Positions 7,526 to 15,379 of a stretch of 64,000 nucleotides of DNA are shown one piece after another. Numbering within the stretch: the first letter of the stretch is position 1; every line of letters starts with the position of its first letter. This DNA comes from Flavobacterium sp. WV_118_3. Its GTDB lineage: Bacteria; Bacteroidota; Bacteroidia; Flavobacteriales; Flavobacteriaceae. The DNA lies in contig NZ_CP156060.1 of the NCBI RefSeq assembly GCF_039778605.1, forward strand, positions 1,426,001 to 1,490,000. Reading direction: 5' to 3'. The position numbers were made by a program, and so were the translations under genes. The notes under the pieces were generated by a model that worked only from the letters and a program-made list of their open reading frames with translations, did not search any database and was not told the origin of the DNA.

Positions 7526-9571
7526 ATGAATACTGTAACTGAAAAAATCACTACGAATACAAGAGTTATAAAAAGTCTTTTAGTTAAGTATTCCGACACC
7601 TTCAAAGCTTTTAAAGAACTGATCAACAATTCGATACAGGCAAACGCAAAAAATATTAAGATTACTATTGCCTATGATGATTCCGCGACGGTTAGATCCG
7701 GCATCTCAAAAATTACGATTGAAGATGATGGTCACGGTGTTCCTTATTCGGAATTTAAAAAACGAATTCTACAAATCGCTACCGATGTAAAAGAAAAAGG
7801 CCAGGGAATCGGACGATTTGGTTCTTTTCAGATCGGTGAATTGATGAAAATTGAAACGGTAGCTTTCGATCCGGCAAACAAACAGTTTAGTAAAACCTCT
7901 TTTGGAATCGATACAATCGATCTGAAAGATATTGAATTGGAAAAAACAGATGTTAAAGTCGATTATCAATATTTTGATACAAAAAAAGCTTCCTCCTATT
8001 ATAAAGTTGAAATAGAAAATTTACATCATAATAGTCCCAATAACACTCCTAAAAAAGATTTACTGGTAGAAGCTTTTAAGGAAGAAAAATTTCCGCAAGC
8101 TATTTTTGAGCATTATCCTTATGAAGTTTTTAATGAAGTCGTATATTTTTATGTCAACGGTAAGAAACTAAATAAAAAAGATTTCGTTATCGGAAAACCA
8201 CATCGGCAAAAAGTTGATTATACGAATAGAAAAGGTGAAAAATACGGCTTAAACTTTTATTTTTATAATGTTAATACCTCACTAAATAAGGTTAAGATTT
8301 TCCTTCAAACGGAAAATGCCGGAATAAAATCGGTTGCACATGAATTTACTTTTTCATCTGATTGGTACACTACAGATTTAGGAACCTGGTTTATTTATAT
8401 CGATTCGAATTTATTTGATAACGACTTATTCCGGAATTTGGATTTAGACTTGTTGGGCGAAGAAGAAATCAAAAATCTAAAAAATCAGATAAAAGATACC
8501 ATCAATACATTCTTCAAGACTCGTAACAAACGGTTTGAAAAATTTATAACCGCTTTAGAAAAGGATAAATATTATCCGTATAAAGAAAAAAAACCAACAA
8601 CCGATTCGCATGAAATTGTTTTTAAAAAGATAGCCTATTTAATTGAGGATAAACACAATCTTCTTGAAAATGATGATTCAATCAGAACTTTTTTATTTCC
8701 ACTATTAGATAAAGCAATTGGCGATGGTAACATCGAATATATTTTTAGCAAAATTCTAGATTTATCGGACGAGAATCTTACTAAATTTCATGGTTTGCTG
8801 CAAAAAACCGATTTAGAGAATGTAATCCATTTTGCAAGCCAGGTTTCGGATAAAATGGAGTTTCTAAATTTTCTTCATGAACTTATTTATGGAACTATTG
8901 CAAAGCATCTAAAGGAAAGGAGTCAGTTACATAAGATTATTGAAAATGAATTATGGTTGTTTGGCGAAAATTACAACGGAACACCTCATTTATGGTCGGA
9001 CAAAAAAATAGGGAATATTTTAGATACACTCACTACTAAGTATTTACATTATGAACCAACTCTAAAGGATGAAAATATCATAGAAGGAACTGAAGGGCTT
9101 AATAATATTACCGATTTATTTTTTATGAATGAGAAAATAAACGATAATGGAGAAAGAGAGATTATGGTTGTTGAATTAAAATCTCCAAAATGTGCTATCG
9201 GGAAAAAAGAACTCGCTCAAATCGACACCTATGCTTTCACTATCGAAGAATATCCTTCATTACCAGCTGAAAAAGTAAAATATAAACTCTATTTGATTTC
9301 TTCACGACTAAGTAAATTTGCTAAATCGCAAGTCAAATCCAGAAGAGAAAGTTACCCAAACCATCCTTTTTTATTTGACAGAAAAACCGAAAAAAACATT
9401 GAAGTTTATGTTATGGAATGGTCCGAAATAATTGAACTCAACAAAAGAAAGCTGAATTATTTATCCAACCAATTAGAAATAAAAGATAAATCTGTAAAAG
9501 ATAAATTCGAACAGGAATATGCCACTTTAATCGATCCGAAAATCAATACACAGTTACGACTCATAAAATAA
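7526..9571 (+). CDS. GHKL ATPase fused to a C-terminal PD-(D/E)XK nuclease (candidate defence protein)
   Basis: The N-terminal domain carries all GHKL (Hsp90/MutL/MORC-type) ATP-site motifs: N-box ELINN (residues 31-35), G1 DDGHG (67-71) and G2 GQGIGRFGS (92-100). A long, mostly helical, charged middle region follows. The C-terminal part has a PD-(D/E)XK nuclease signature: Asp530, then Glu550-Leu-Lys552 in VVELKSP, then Gln565-xxx-Tyr569, the QxxxY motif of RecB-like nucleases; the ELKSP block also resembles Shedu DUF4263. Nucleotide-gated cleavage of DNA is a reasonable inference. The gene follows the XRE regulator with a 36-nt gap and is followed by a terminator. It is markedly AT-rich, suggesting acquisition. 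Confidence 0.85.
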   Translation: MNTVTEKITTNTRVIKSLLVKYSDTFKAFKELINNSIQANAKNIKITIAYDDSATVRSGISKITIEDDGHGVPYSEFKKRILQIATDVKEKGQGIGRFGSFQIGELMKIETVAFDPANKQFSKTSFGIDTIDLKDIELEKTDVKVDYQYFDTKKASSYYKVEIENLHHNSPNNTPKKDLLVEAFKEEKFPQAIFEHYPYEVFNEVVYFYVNGKKLNKKDFVIGKPHRQKVDYTNRKGEKYGLNFYFYNVNTSLNKVKIFLQTENAGIKSVAHEFTFSSDWYTTDLGTWFIYIDSNLFDNDLFRNLDLDLLGEEEIKNLKNQIKDTINTFFKTRNKRFEKFITALEKDKYYPYKEKKPTTDSHEIVFKKIAYLIEDKHNLLENDDSIRTFLFPLLDKAIGDGNIEYIFSKILDLSDENLTKFHGLLQKTDLENVIHFASQVSDKMEFLNFLHELIYGTIAKHLKERSQLHKIIENELWLFGENYNGTPHLWSDKKIGNILDTLTTKYLHYEPTLKDENIIEGTEGLNNITDLFFMNEKINDNGEREIMVVELKSPKCAIGKKELAQIDTYAFTIEEYPSLPAEKVKYKLYLISSRLSKFAKSQVKSRRESYPNHPFLFDRKTEKNIEVYVMEWSEIIELNKRKLNYLSNQLEIKDKSVKDKFEQEYATLIDPKINTQLRLIK

Positions 9572-9593
9572 CCTGGTTCAAATCAAAGAATTG

Positions 9594-9618
9594 AAGCCAC
9601 TCTTAGAGTGGCTTTTTT
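9594..9618 (+). terminator. Terminator after the ATPase-nuclease gene
   Basis: A 9-bp stem (AAGCCACTC / GAGTGGCTT) with a TTA loop is followed by six T residues, 22 nt past the stop codon. Confidence 0.85.
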
Positions 9619-9630
9619 GTTTTGCTTTTC

Positions 9631-9663
9631 ACACCTGACAGGTTTTGGAAACCTGTAAAGTGT
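9631..9663. repeat. Intergenic 33-nt palindromic repeat, copy 2
   Basis: The copy begins ACACCTGACAGGTTTTGGAA and ends ACCTGTAAAGTGT. The arms are nearly self-complementary with two mismatches. It lies just past the terminator of the ATPase-nuclease gene. Confidence 0.75.
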
Positions 9664-9784
9664 ACTTTACGTCATATAAATAAAACGCAAAAAATCTCAT
9701 TTAAAGAATAAAAATAATTACACGACAATTAAAAATCGTAAATTGAAACTTTTTTTTATAGATTTACCATTATTGTTATAATTG

Positions 9785-10168
9785 ATGGACAAAAAAGATA
9801 CTTCCGAAAAGGTTTTTTACAAAGACTCAAATGTGTTTGTAACCCAATCCAGATATGTTACTGGCAATAAAACTTACACAATGCGAAACATTTCATCTGT
9901 TACAATCAGTAAGATAACAGAAAGTAGATTTGGTCCCAAGTTAATAACCATTATTGGTATATTAATTATTTTTATATCAACAAATTTACAGGCACTCGGT
10001 GGATTACTGATAATACTTGGAATCATATGGTATATTTTGATAAAAGATAGCTTTACTGTTCGTATCAGTACAAATTCTGGAGAAATAAATAGCCTAAGAT
10101 CAAAAGACAAATTATATATCGAAAAGATTATCAAAGCAATAAATAATGCCATCATATATAGAGGTTAA
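9785..10168 (+). CDS. DUF6232-like small membrane protein (paralogue B)
   Basis: This 127-residue paralogue of the product at 4305-4688 has the same VTQSRYVTGNKTY block, NISSVTI, paired hydrophobic segments, SFTVRISTNSGE and terminal AIIYRG; more than half of the aligned residues look identical. The frame begins with a TTG at 9782, but the ATG at 9785 is the likelier start. Function is unknown. The two paralogues bracket the acyltransferase, SymE/XRE and ATPase-nuclease genes on the same strand, which suggests a duplication or an insertion between copies. Confidence 0.72.
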   Translation: MDKKDTSEKVFYKDSNVFVTQSRYVTGNKTYTMRNISSVTISKITESRFGPKLITIIGILIIFISTNLQALGGLLIILGIIWYILIKDSFTVRISTNSGEINSLRSKDKLYIEKIIKAINNAIIYRG

Positions 10169-10246
10169 TCCTATAAATCATTTTTGAAGCAAATTAGATC
10201 AATAACTGCATTCAATAATATAATTATGATATTTCATTATATGATC

Positions 10247-10279
10247 ACACCTGACAGGTTTTGAAAACCTGTCAGGTGT
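10247..10279. repeat. Intergenic 33-nt palindromic repeat, copy 3 (near perfect)
   Basis: The copy begins ACACCTGACAGGTTTTGAAA and ends ACCTGTCAGGTGT. The outer 12 bases of each arm are fully self-complementary. It lies ten bases from the 3' end of the small membrane protein gene and may also act as its transcription terminator, although there is no long T run. Confidence 0.85.
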
Positions 10280-10288
10280 ATATATCTT

Positions 10289-10624
10289 TCACTCCTTACT
10301 TTTTTCCTTCTTCCCACCAGGAAACAAGTCACAAAGTATAATCACCATCATTCCTAAAACCTGAATGGTGGTGGTTGCTAATAAAGTGATCAATACAGAA
10401 TCACTGAGTTTATAGGTTGCTGTATTGCCTGTAAGTAGTAACATAACCGCCAAAAGCCAAAATGTGATTAGTATTGTAAAAACTTTGGCTAGGATATTTC
10501 GTAAGTCGGTCGTTTCGTCATACCGCCTCTTTACAGCGTTAAATAAGGTATTGTTTTCATTTTCGGCTCGGGTAGTATCCAATTCAAGGGGAAACCGGGT
10601 CATACTAAAATTATAGATACCCAT
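10289..10624 (-). CDS. Two-helix membrane protein, candidate toxin of a Panacea-type pair
   Basis: This is a 111-residue protein with a polar N-terminal third containing a charged helix, two strongly hydrophobic segments (about residues 44-65 and 75-101), and a basic tail after DLFPGG. No enzymatic motif is visible. Its ATG overlaps the stop codon of the upstream Panacea-domain gene (TAATG), so the two are translationally coupled. Panacea antitoxins are known to pair with diverse toxins, including small membrane-active ones, so a membrane-disrupting toxin is a reasonable inference, not shown. Confidence 0.7.
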   Translation of the reverse strand: MGIYNFSMTRFPLELDTTRAENENNTLFNAVKRRYDETTDLRNILAKVFTILITFWLLAVMLLLTGNTATYKLSDSVLITLLATTTIQVLGMMVIILCDLFPGGKKEKSKE

Positions 10625-11073
10625 TATTCGAGCAGCTTCTTATAATACTCTTTAATTAAAGGATCCGGAATTATTAGATTTTCTCCTTTCGGATAGGTTT
10701 CAGACCAGGGTGTTCCGTCTTTATGGGTAAGGGCACTCAAATAAATTCCATCTTTTTGCCCGTATATTTCCCAAACTTTATCCAAAAAGCGAGCATCTTC
10801 ATCGGTGATTACTTCAGTTGTATGGCAATTGACAGGCTCTTTGACAAAACTTTTACCGTGCTGTTTTAAGTTATAATATAAAGAAGGAAAAACAGGACCA
10901 TGACGCCATGCCTGTGGTTTTTCGTTGACTAATGGTGCTTTACTTTCAAAGGTTTCCAAATACCATCCATAAGAAACATAAACCAGTTTTATCAATTTTA
11001 AAGGTGTCAATTCTCCGGTAGTGGCATATTTTTTAATAAAGTAGTTGGCAATGGTTGTGGCACTATAACTCAT
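10624..11073 (-). CDS. Panacea-domain (DUF4065, SocA-like) antitoxin-like protein
   Basis: The 149-residue protein is almost entirely a Panacea/DUF4065 domain: ANYFI near residue 10, LTPLKLIKLVYVSYGWYLE, the WRHGPVFPSLYYNLKQHG block, and a C-terminal SALTHKDGTPWSET stretch. The domain is shared with phage GepA and the proteolytic adaptor/antitoxin SocA, and is established as the neutralising domain of many two-gene toxin-antitoxin systems. It comes first in the operon and overlaps the membrane protein gene by one base, the usual antitoxin-first order. Confidence 0.88.
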   Translation of the reverse strand: MSYSATTIANYFIKKYATTGELTPLKLIKLVYVSYGWYLETFESKAPLVNEKPQAWRHGPVFPSLYYNLKQHGKSFVKEPVNCHTTEVITDEDARFLDKVWEIYGQKDGIYLSALTHKDGTPWSETYPKGENLIIPDPLIKEYYKKLLE

Positions 11074-11193
11074 GGCGGTTGTATTTAAAGGTTTTATGGC
11101 TAATAAAATTATAGTACCTAATTTACGTCTTTTCCAAAGTTTTTACAATTCATTTCCCATATCTACTCACTTTTGTCCTTGCTTGACGTTGCT

Positions 11194-11226
11194 ATACCTG
11201 ACAGGTATTGGAAACCTGTCAGGTGT
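11194..11226. repeat. Intergenic 33-nt palindromic repeat, copy 4
   Basis: The copy begins ATACCTGACAGGTATTGGAA and ends ACCTGTCAGGTGT. It lies between the divergent promoter side of the Panacea gene and the terminator of the proline dehydrogenase gene. Confidence 0.8.
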
Positions 11227-11239
11227 GGTGGAAATACAA

Positions 11240-11265
11240 CAAAAAAGCCTCCAATTGGAGGCTTT
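11240..11265 (-). terminator. Terminator of the proline dehydrogenase gene
   Basis: On the minus strand an AAAGCCTCC / GGAGGCTTT hairpin with AATT at its centre is followed by a run of T, directly after the stop codon at 11271. Confidence 0.85.
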
Positions 11266-11270
11266 CTATC

Positions 11271-12446
11271 TTAATTATCTTCTATTTTTCGACGTTTTCT
11301 TTCGTTTTTCAGTAAGGTTAACTCCCGACTGGTTTGTCCCGCAACCGAAGTATTTTCTTCCGCACGACGAATCAGGTACGGCATCACATCACGAACCGGA
11401 CCGAACGGTAAATATTTCGATACGTTAAAATCGTTTGCTGCCAGATTATAACTGATATTGTCGCTCATTCCGTATAGCTGACCAAAGAATACACGGGAAT
11501 CGTGTTTCGGAATATGGTGTTCTTCCATTAGCTGCATTAAACGGTACGAACTGTTTTCGTTATGCGTACCGGCAAAAATCGCCATCATGTCAATGTTTTC
11601 GATCATATATTGGATCGCATTGTCATAATTGATATCCGTGGCCTCTTTCGATTCACAAATAGGTGATTTATATCCTTTTTCCTCGGCACGTTTGTTTTCT
11701 TTCTCCATATAAGCACCGCGTACAATCTTCATTCCAATATGAAATCCTTCTGCTTTCGCTTCCGCATGTAGTTTTTTCAGGTAATCCAGACGATCCCAAC
11801 GGTACATTTGTAACGTATTATAGATAATCGCTTTTTCTTTGTTGTATTTACGCATCATATCGGCAACCAACGAATCGGCAGCATCCTGCATCCAACTTTC
11901 CTCACCGTCAATCAATAAGGCCACATCTTTTTCGTAGGCCGTACGACAAACTTTTTCAAAACGCGCTACTACTCTATCCCATTCGGATTGCTCTTCCGGT
12001 GTTAACTGTTTTTTCTCCCCTAATTTTTCATACAGGAAAAAACGTCCCAATCCGGTTGGTTTAAATACCGCAAACGGAATTGCTTCACGTTCTTTGGCAA
12101 ATTCAATGGTTTTTAAGGTCATTTCCAATGCCGCATTAAACTGCGCTTCGTCCTCTTTTCCTTCAACGGAATAATCCAAAACGGAAGTCACGCCTTTGGT
12201 AAACATTTTGTCCACTACTTTCAGACAGTCATCTTCACTTACACCACCACAAAAATGATCAAATACCGTAGCCCGGATTAATCCTTCTACCGGTAAATGG
12301 GCCTTTAGGGCAAAATTAGTCACCGCGGTTCCTATTTTCACCAAAGGTTCATTGTCAATCATTTTAAAAAGAAAATAAGCTCGGTCAAGCTCCGTATCGC
12401 TTTTTAGTGCAAAAGCAACCTGTGTGTTGTTAAATATTTTTTCCAT
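11271..12446 (-). CDS. Proline dehydrogenase
   Basis: This FAD-dependent enzyme oxidises proline to pyrroline-5-carboxylate, the first step of proline catabolism. It is a monofunctional PutA-type barrel of about 391 residues. Diagnostic segments include KIVRGAYMEKEN (flavin/substrate site), GTHNENS, FGQLYGMSDNISYNLA, and a C-terminal YLIRRAEEN carrying the paired arginines that bind the proline carboxylate. The frame stays open to an ATG at 12470, but that ATG lies inside the -7 box at 12475-12468, so the start at 12446 is preferred. It is divergent from aroB. No P5C dehydrogenase gene is adjacent. Confidence 0.95.
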   Translation of the reverse strand: MEKIFNNTQVAFALKSDTELDRAYFLFKMIDNEPLVKIGTAVTNFALKAHLPVEGLIRATVFDHFCGGVSEDDCLKVVDKMFTKGVTSVLDYSVEGKEDEAQFNAALEMTLKTIEFAKEREAIPFAVFKPTGLGRFFLYEKLGEKKQLTPEEQSEWDRVVARFEKVCRTAYEKDVALLIDGEESWMQDAADSLVADMMRKYNKEKAIIYNTLQMYRWDRLDYLKKLHAEAKAEGFHIGMKIVRGAYMEKENKRAEEKGYKSPICESKEATDINYDNAIQYMIENIDMMAIFAGTHNENSSYRLMQLMEEHHIPKHDSRVFFGQLYGMSDNISYNLAANDFNVSKYLPFGPVRDVMPYLIRRAEENTSVAGQTSRELTLLKNERKRRKIEDN

Positions 12447-12467
12447 TGTCGTTTGAAAATCTATGTG

Positions 12468-12475
12468 CAAATATA
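12468..12475 (-). promoter_or_regulatory. -7 element of the proline dehydrogenase gene
   Basis: The minus strand reads TATATTTG, a perfect match to the Bacteroidota -7 consensus TAnnTTTG, 22 bases ahead of the chosen ATG. Confidence 0.7.
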
Positions 12476-12542
12476 GCCACAGTTTAAGAATATATCATAA
12501 AAAATGACGATTTTTGCCATTGAATTATCAACTTTTCAAGCG

Positions 12543-13610
12543 ATGCAAACAATCCAGTCCAACGGTTATTCCATCTATTTTAACGAAAACTGCTATACAT
12601 TTTTAAGTGAAACACTCTATAAGGGTGCCTATTCGAAAATTTTTATCGTAGTCGACAGTGAAACAGCAAATTACTGTATGCCGGATTTTTTAGCCAATCT
12701 TGCTACCGAAATCCCGATTGAGATTATCGAATTCGAAGCCGGAGAGGTCTATAAAAACATCGAAACCTGTACACAGATCTGGCAGGCGCTAACCGAATTG
12801 GGTGCCGATCGAAAGAGTATCATTATTAATGTAGGCGGTGGCGTGGTGACCGATTTGGGCGGATTTGTAGCTTGTACCTATAAAAGAGGAATCGATTTTA
12901 TTAATGTACCCACTACCCTTTTGGCGATGGTCGATGCTTCGGTAGGTGGTAAAAATGGTGTGGATCTCGGCAATCTTAAAAATCAGGTGGGTGTGATTCA
13001 GAATCCGATTGCGGTTTTAATCGATACGCATTATCTGGAAACCTTACCGCAAAGTCAGATGCGTTCCGGATTAGCCGAAATGCTGAAACACGGATTGATT
13101 CAGGATCGTGCCTATTGGACCAAATTCGGGAATCTTTCCAGTCTGAATACTGACGATTTAAACGAATTAATTCATCAATCGGTGCGCATTAAAAATAATG
13201 TGGTAACGCAGGATCCGACAGAAAAAGGATTGCGTAAAGCGTTAAACTTTGGACATACGCTGGGACATGCCATTGAAAGTTATTTTCTTGAAAATGAAAA
13301 CAAGGAAACACTCCTTCACGGTGAAGCTATCGCTATCGGAATGATCCTGGAAAGCTATTTATCACTCGAAAAAGAGTTGTTGACCGAAAATGAATATCAG
13401 GAAATAAAAAGTGTCATTGCCGATATTTATCCGGCGGTTCCTTTTACCGAAAAGGACATCGAAAATTGTATCGATTTGCTGATTCACGACAAGAAAAATG
13501 AATTCGGAAAAGTGAAGTTTGCCCTTTTAAACGGAATCGGTGCCGTAAAAATCGACGAAGAGATCGAAAATGACCTGATTTATAAGGCTTTTGACGATTA
13601 TAAAAACTAA
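12543..13610 (+). CDS. aroB: 3-dehydroquinate synthase
   Basis: AroB converts DAHP to 3-dehydroquinate, the second step of the shikimate pathway, using NAD and a divalent metal. Recognisable motifs are the NAD-binding GGGVVTDLGGFVA, PTTLLAMVDASVGGKNGVDL, the metal-site region LAEMLKHG, and NFGHTLGHAIES with metal-ligand histidines. The frame extends to an ATG at 12504, but a TAnnTTTG-like box (GATTTTTG at 12509-12516) lies downstream of that codon and family N-termini begin near MQTIQS, so 12543 is preferred, giving 355 residues. It is not in an aro operon. Confidence 0.94.
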   Translation: MQTIQSNGYSIYFNENCYTFLSETLYKGAYSKIFIVVDSETANYCMPDFLANLATEIPIEIIEFEAGEVYKNIETCTQIWQALTELGADRKSIIINVGGGVVTDLGGFVACTYKRGIDFINVPTTLLAMVDASVGGKNGVDLGNLKNQVGVIQNPIAVLIDTHYLETLPQSQMRSGLAEMLKHGLIQDRAYWTKFGNLSSLNTDDLNELIHQSVRIKNNVVTQDPTEKGLRKALNFGHTLGHAIESYFLENENKETLLHGEAIAIGMILESYLSLEKELLTENEYQEIKSVIADIYPAVPFTEKDIENCIDLLIHDKKNEFGKVKFALLNGIGAVKIDEEIENDLIYKAFDDYKN

Positions 13611-13655
13611 GATTTTTTTAATAAAAATTGTTTTTAAAAACGAGCTATTATTTTT

Positions 13656-13663
13656 TACATTTG
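13656..13663 (+). promoter_or_regulatory. -7 element upstream of the arginine decarboxylase gene
   Basis: TACATTTG is an exact TAnnTTTG match. It predicts a start of transcription near 13670 and therefore an untranslated leader of about 245 nt before the decarboxylase ATG, unless the short frame at 13669 is translated. Confidence 0.6.
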
Positions 13664-13668
13664 TCGCG

Positions 13669-13848
13669 ATGAAAAATAGTCAGAATCCTCATATCCCCAA
13701 CAGCGGAAACACCCGGAAAAACAGATCCTTGTCCAAAATGCAACGGATTATTTTTTCTATTAAAAGTGTCCGCAATTTTGACATTTTCCTTTTTACCAAT
13801 CCGCTGCATGAAAAATTGCAGATTATGTACGCTAATATTAGAGTTTGA
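13669..13848 (+). CDS. Possible 59-residue leader ORF ahead of arginine decarboxylase
   Basis: An ATG almost at the predicted transcription start opens a 59-residue frame. The product is very basic (KNSQNPHIPNSGNTRKNRS and similar), without signal peptide or recognised domain. It lies entirely in the leader of the polyamine gene pair. It could be a real small protein, a leaderless regulatory ORF, or simply an open stretch in an untranslated regulatory RNA. No codon-level evidence decides between these. Confidence 0.3.
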   Translation: MKNSQNPHIPNSGNTRKNRSLSKMQRIIFSIKSVRNFDIFLFTNPLHEKLQIMYANIRV

Positions 13849-13916
13849 AAAGTGCGTTATACTAAAGAATCTTTTTTAAAGAATTTATTATTATAACCTA
13901 AAAAGCACTTATTAAA

Positions 13917-15323
13917 ATGAATACAAAATATTACGACCTGATCAACCAGACTTTCTATTTTCCTCAGGAGGAATTTACATTAAATAAAGACAACCTTCAG
14001 TTTCACAATATCGATTTGATGAAATTGGTTGAACAATACGGTACGCCGTTAAAGTTTACGTATTTGCCACAAATTTCCAATAATATCAACAAGGCCAAAG
14101 GATGGTTCCGTAAGGCTATGGAAAAACACAAATACGAAGGAAAATATTACTACTGCTATTGTACCAAAAGTTCACACTTCGAATTTGTGATGAACGAGGC
14201 ATTTAAAAACAATATTCATATCGAAACGTCTTCGGCTTTCGACGTGAATATCGTGGAAAACCTAATGGCACAAGGTAAAATCAACAAAAACACCTATGTT
14301 GTTTGTAACGGTTTTAAACGTGAACAATATATTGATAATATTGCAAAACTGATCAACAACGGTCATTCAAAAACGATTCCGGTAATCGACAATTATGAAG
14401 AATTGGATTTATTACAGGAAAAAATCGAAGGTAAGTTTAAAATCGGTATTCGTATTGCGGCTGAGGAAGAACCGAAATTCGAGTTCTATACCTCTCGTTT
14501 GGGAATCGGCTATAAAAACATCGTTCCGTTTTACAGAAAGCAAATTCAGGAAAACAAGAATGTGGAACTAAAAATGCTACACTTCTTTATCAATACCGGT
14601 ATTCGCGATACGGCCTACTACTGGAATGAGCTTTTAAAATGTATGAAAGTATATATCGCCTTGAAAAAAGAATGTCCTTCTTTAGACAGTCTTAATATTG
14701 GTGGTGGTTTCCCGATTAAAAATTCTTTGGCTTTCGAATACGATTATGAATATATGATCAGCGAAATCCTAAACCAAATCAAAATTGCGTGTGACGATGC
14801 CGATGTTCCGGTACCGCATATCTTTACCGAGTTTGGTTCGTTTACCGTTGGAGAATCCGGAGGTGCGATTTACCAGGTGTTGTATCAGAAACAACAAAAT
14901 GACCGTGAAAAATGGAACATGATCGATTCGTCTTTCATTACTACTTTACCGGATACCTGGGCGATTAACAAACGTTTTGTTATGATGGCCGTAAACCGTT
15001 GGAACGATACGTACGAACGGGTATTATTAGGTGGATTAACGTGTGATAGCGACGATTATTACAATTCCGAGCAGCATATGAACGCAGTTTACCTTCCGAA
15101 ATACAACAAGGAAAAACCGTTGTATATCGGTTTCTTTAACACCGGAGCGTATCAGGAAACGATCGGTGGTTTCGGAGGTCTACACCACTGTCTGATTCCA
15201 CAACCGAAACATATCCTTATTGACCGCGACGAAAATGGTATTGTAGCTACTGAAGTATTTTCGGAACAACAAACTGCCGACGAGGTGCTGAAGATTTTAG
15301 GTTACGAGAAAAAAGAAAAATAA
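13917..15323 (+). CDS. speA: Arginine decarboxylase (PLP-dependent, alanine racemase-fold)
   Basis: This enzyme decarboxylates arginine to agmatine, the entry to polyamine synthesis. At 468 residues it is the short Bacteroidota form without the large insertions of E. coli SpeA. The pyridoxal-binding lysine is in the YYCYCTKSSHFEF region near residue 83; other family blocks are HIETSSAFDVNIVENL, LNIGGGFP (phosphate binding), and the late CDSDDYY and GAYQETIGGFGGLHHCL motifs that form the second half of the active site. It is followed 56 nt later by the deoxyhypusine synthase-like gene; no agmatinase gene lies between or near them. Confidence 0.9.
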   Translation: MNTKYYDLINQTFYFPQEEFTLNKDNLQFHNIDLMKLVEQYGTPLKFTYLPQISNNINKAKGWFRKAMEKHKYEGKYYYCYCTKSSHFEFVMNEAFKNNIHIETSSAFDVNIVENLMAQGKINKNTYVVCNGFKREQYIDNIAKLINNGHSKTIPVIDNYEELDLLQEKIEGKFKIGIRIAAEEEPKFEFYTSRLGIGYKNIVPFYRKQIQENKNVELKMLHFFINTGIRDTAYYWNELLKCMKVYIALKKECPSLDSLNIGGGFPIKNSLAFEYDYEYMISEILNQIKIACDDADVPVPHIFTEFGSFTVGESGGAIYQVLYQKQQNDREKWNMIDSSFITTLPDTWAINKRFVMMAVNRWNDTYERVLLGGLTCDSDDYYNSEQHMNAVYLPKYNKEKPLYIGFFNTGAYQETIGGFGGLHHCLIPQPKHILIDRDENGIVATEVFSEQQTADEVLKILGYEKKEK

Positions 15324-15379
15324 ATTCAGTATGTTTGACTTTTCTACAAAAGCAGACATTAACTTTAAATAATTAAGAA

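Noticed and set aside
3210..11073. Prophage or integrative element with attachment sites
   Set aside because: The region is AT-rich and accessory-like, but no integrase, tRNA target, direct-repeat att sites or structural phage genes are visible; the flanking palindromes are also found elsewhere.
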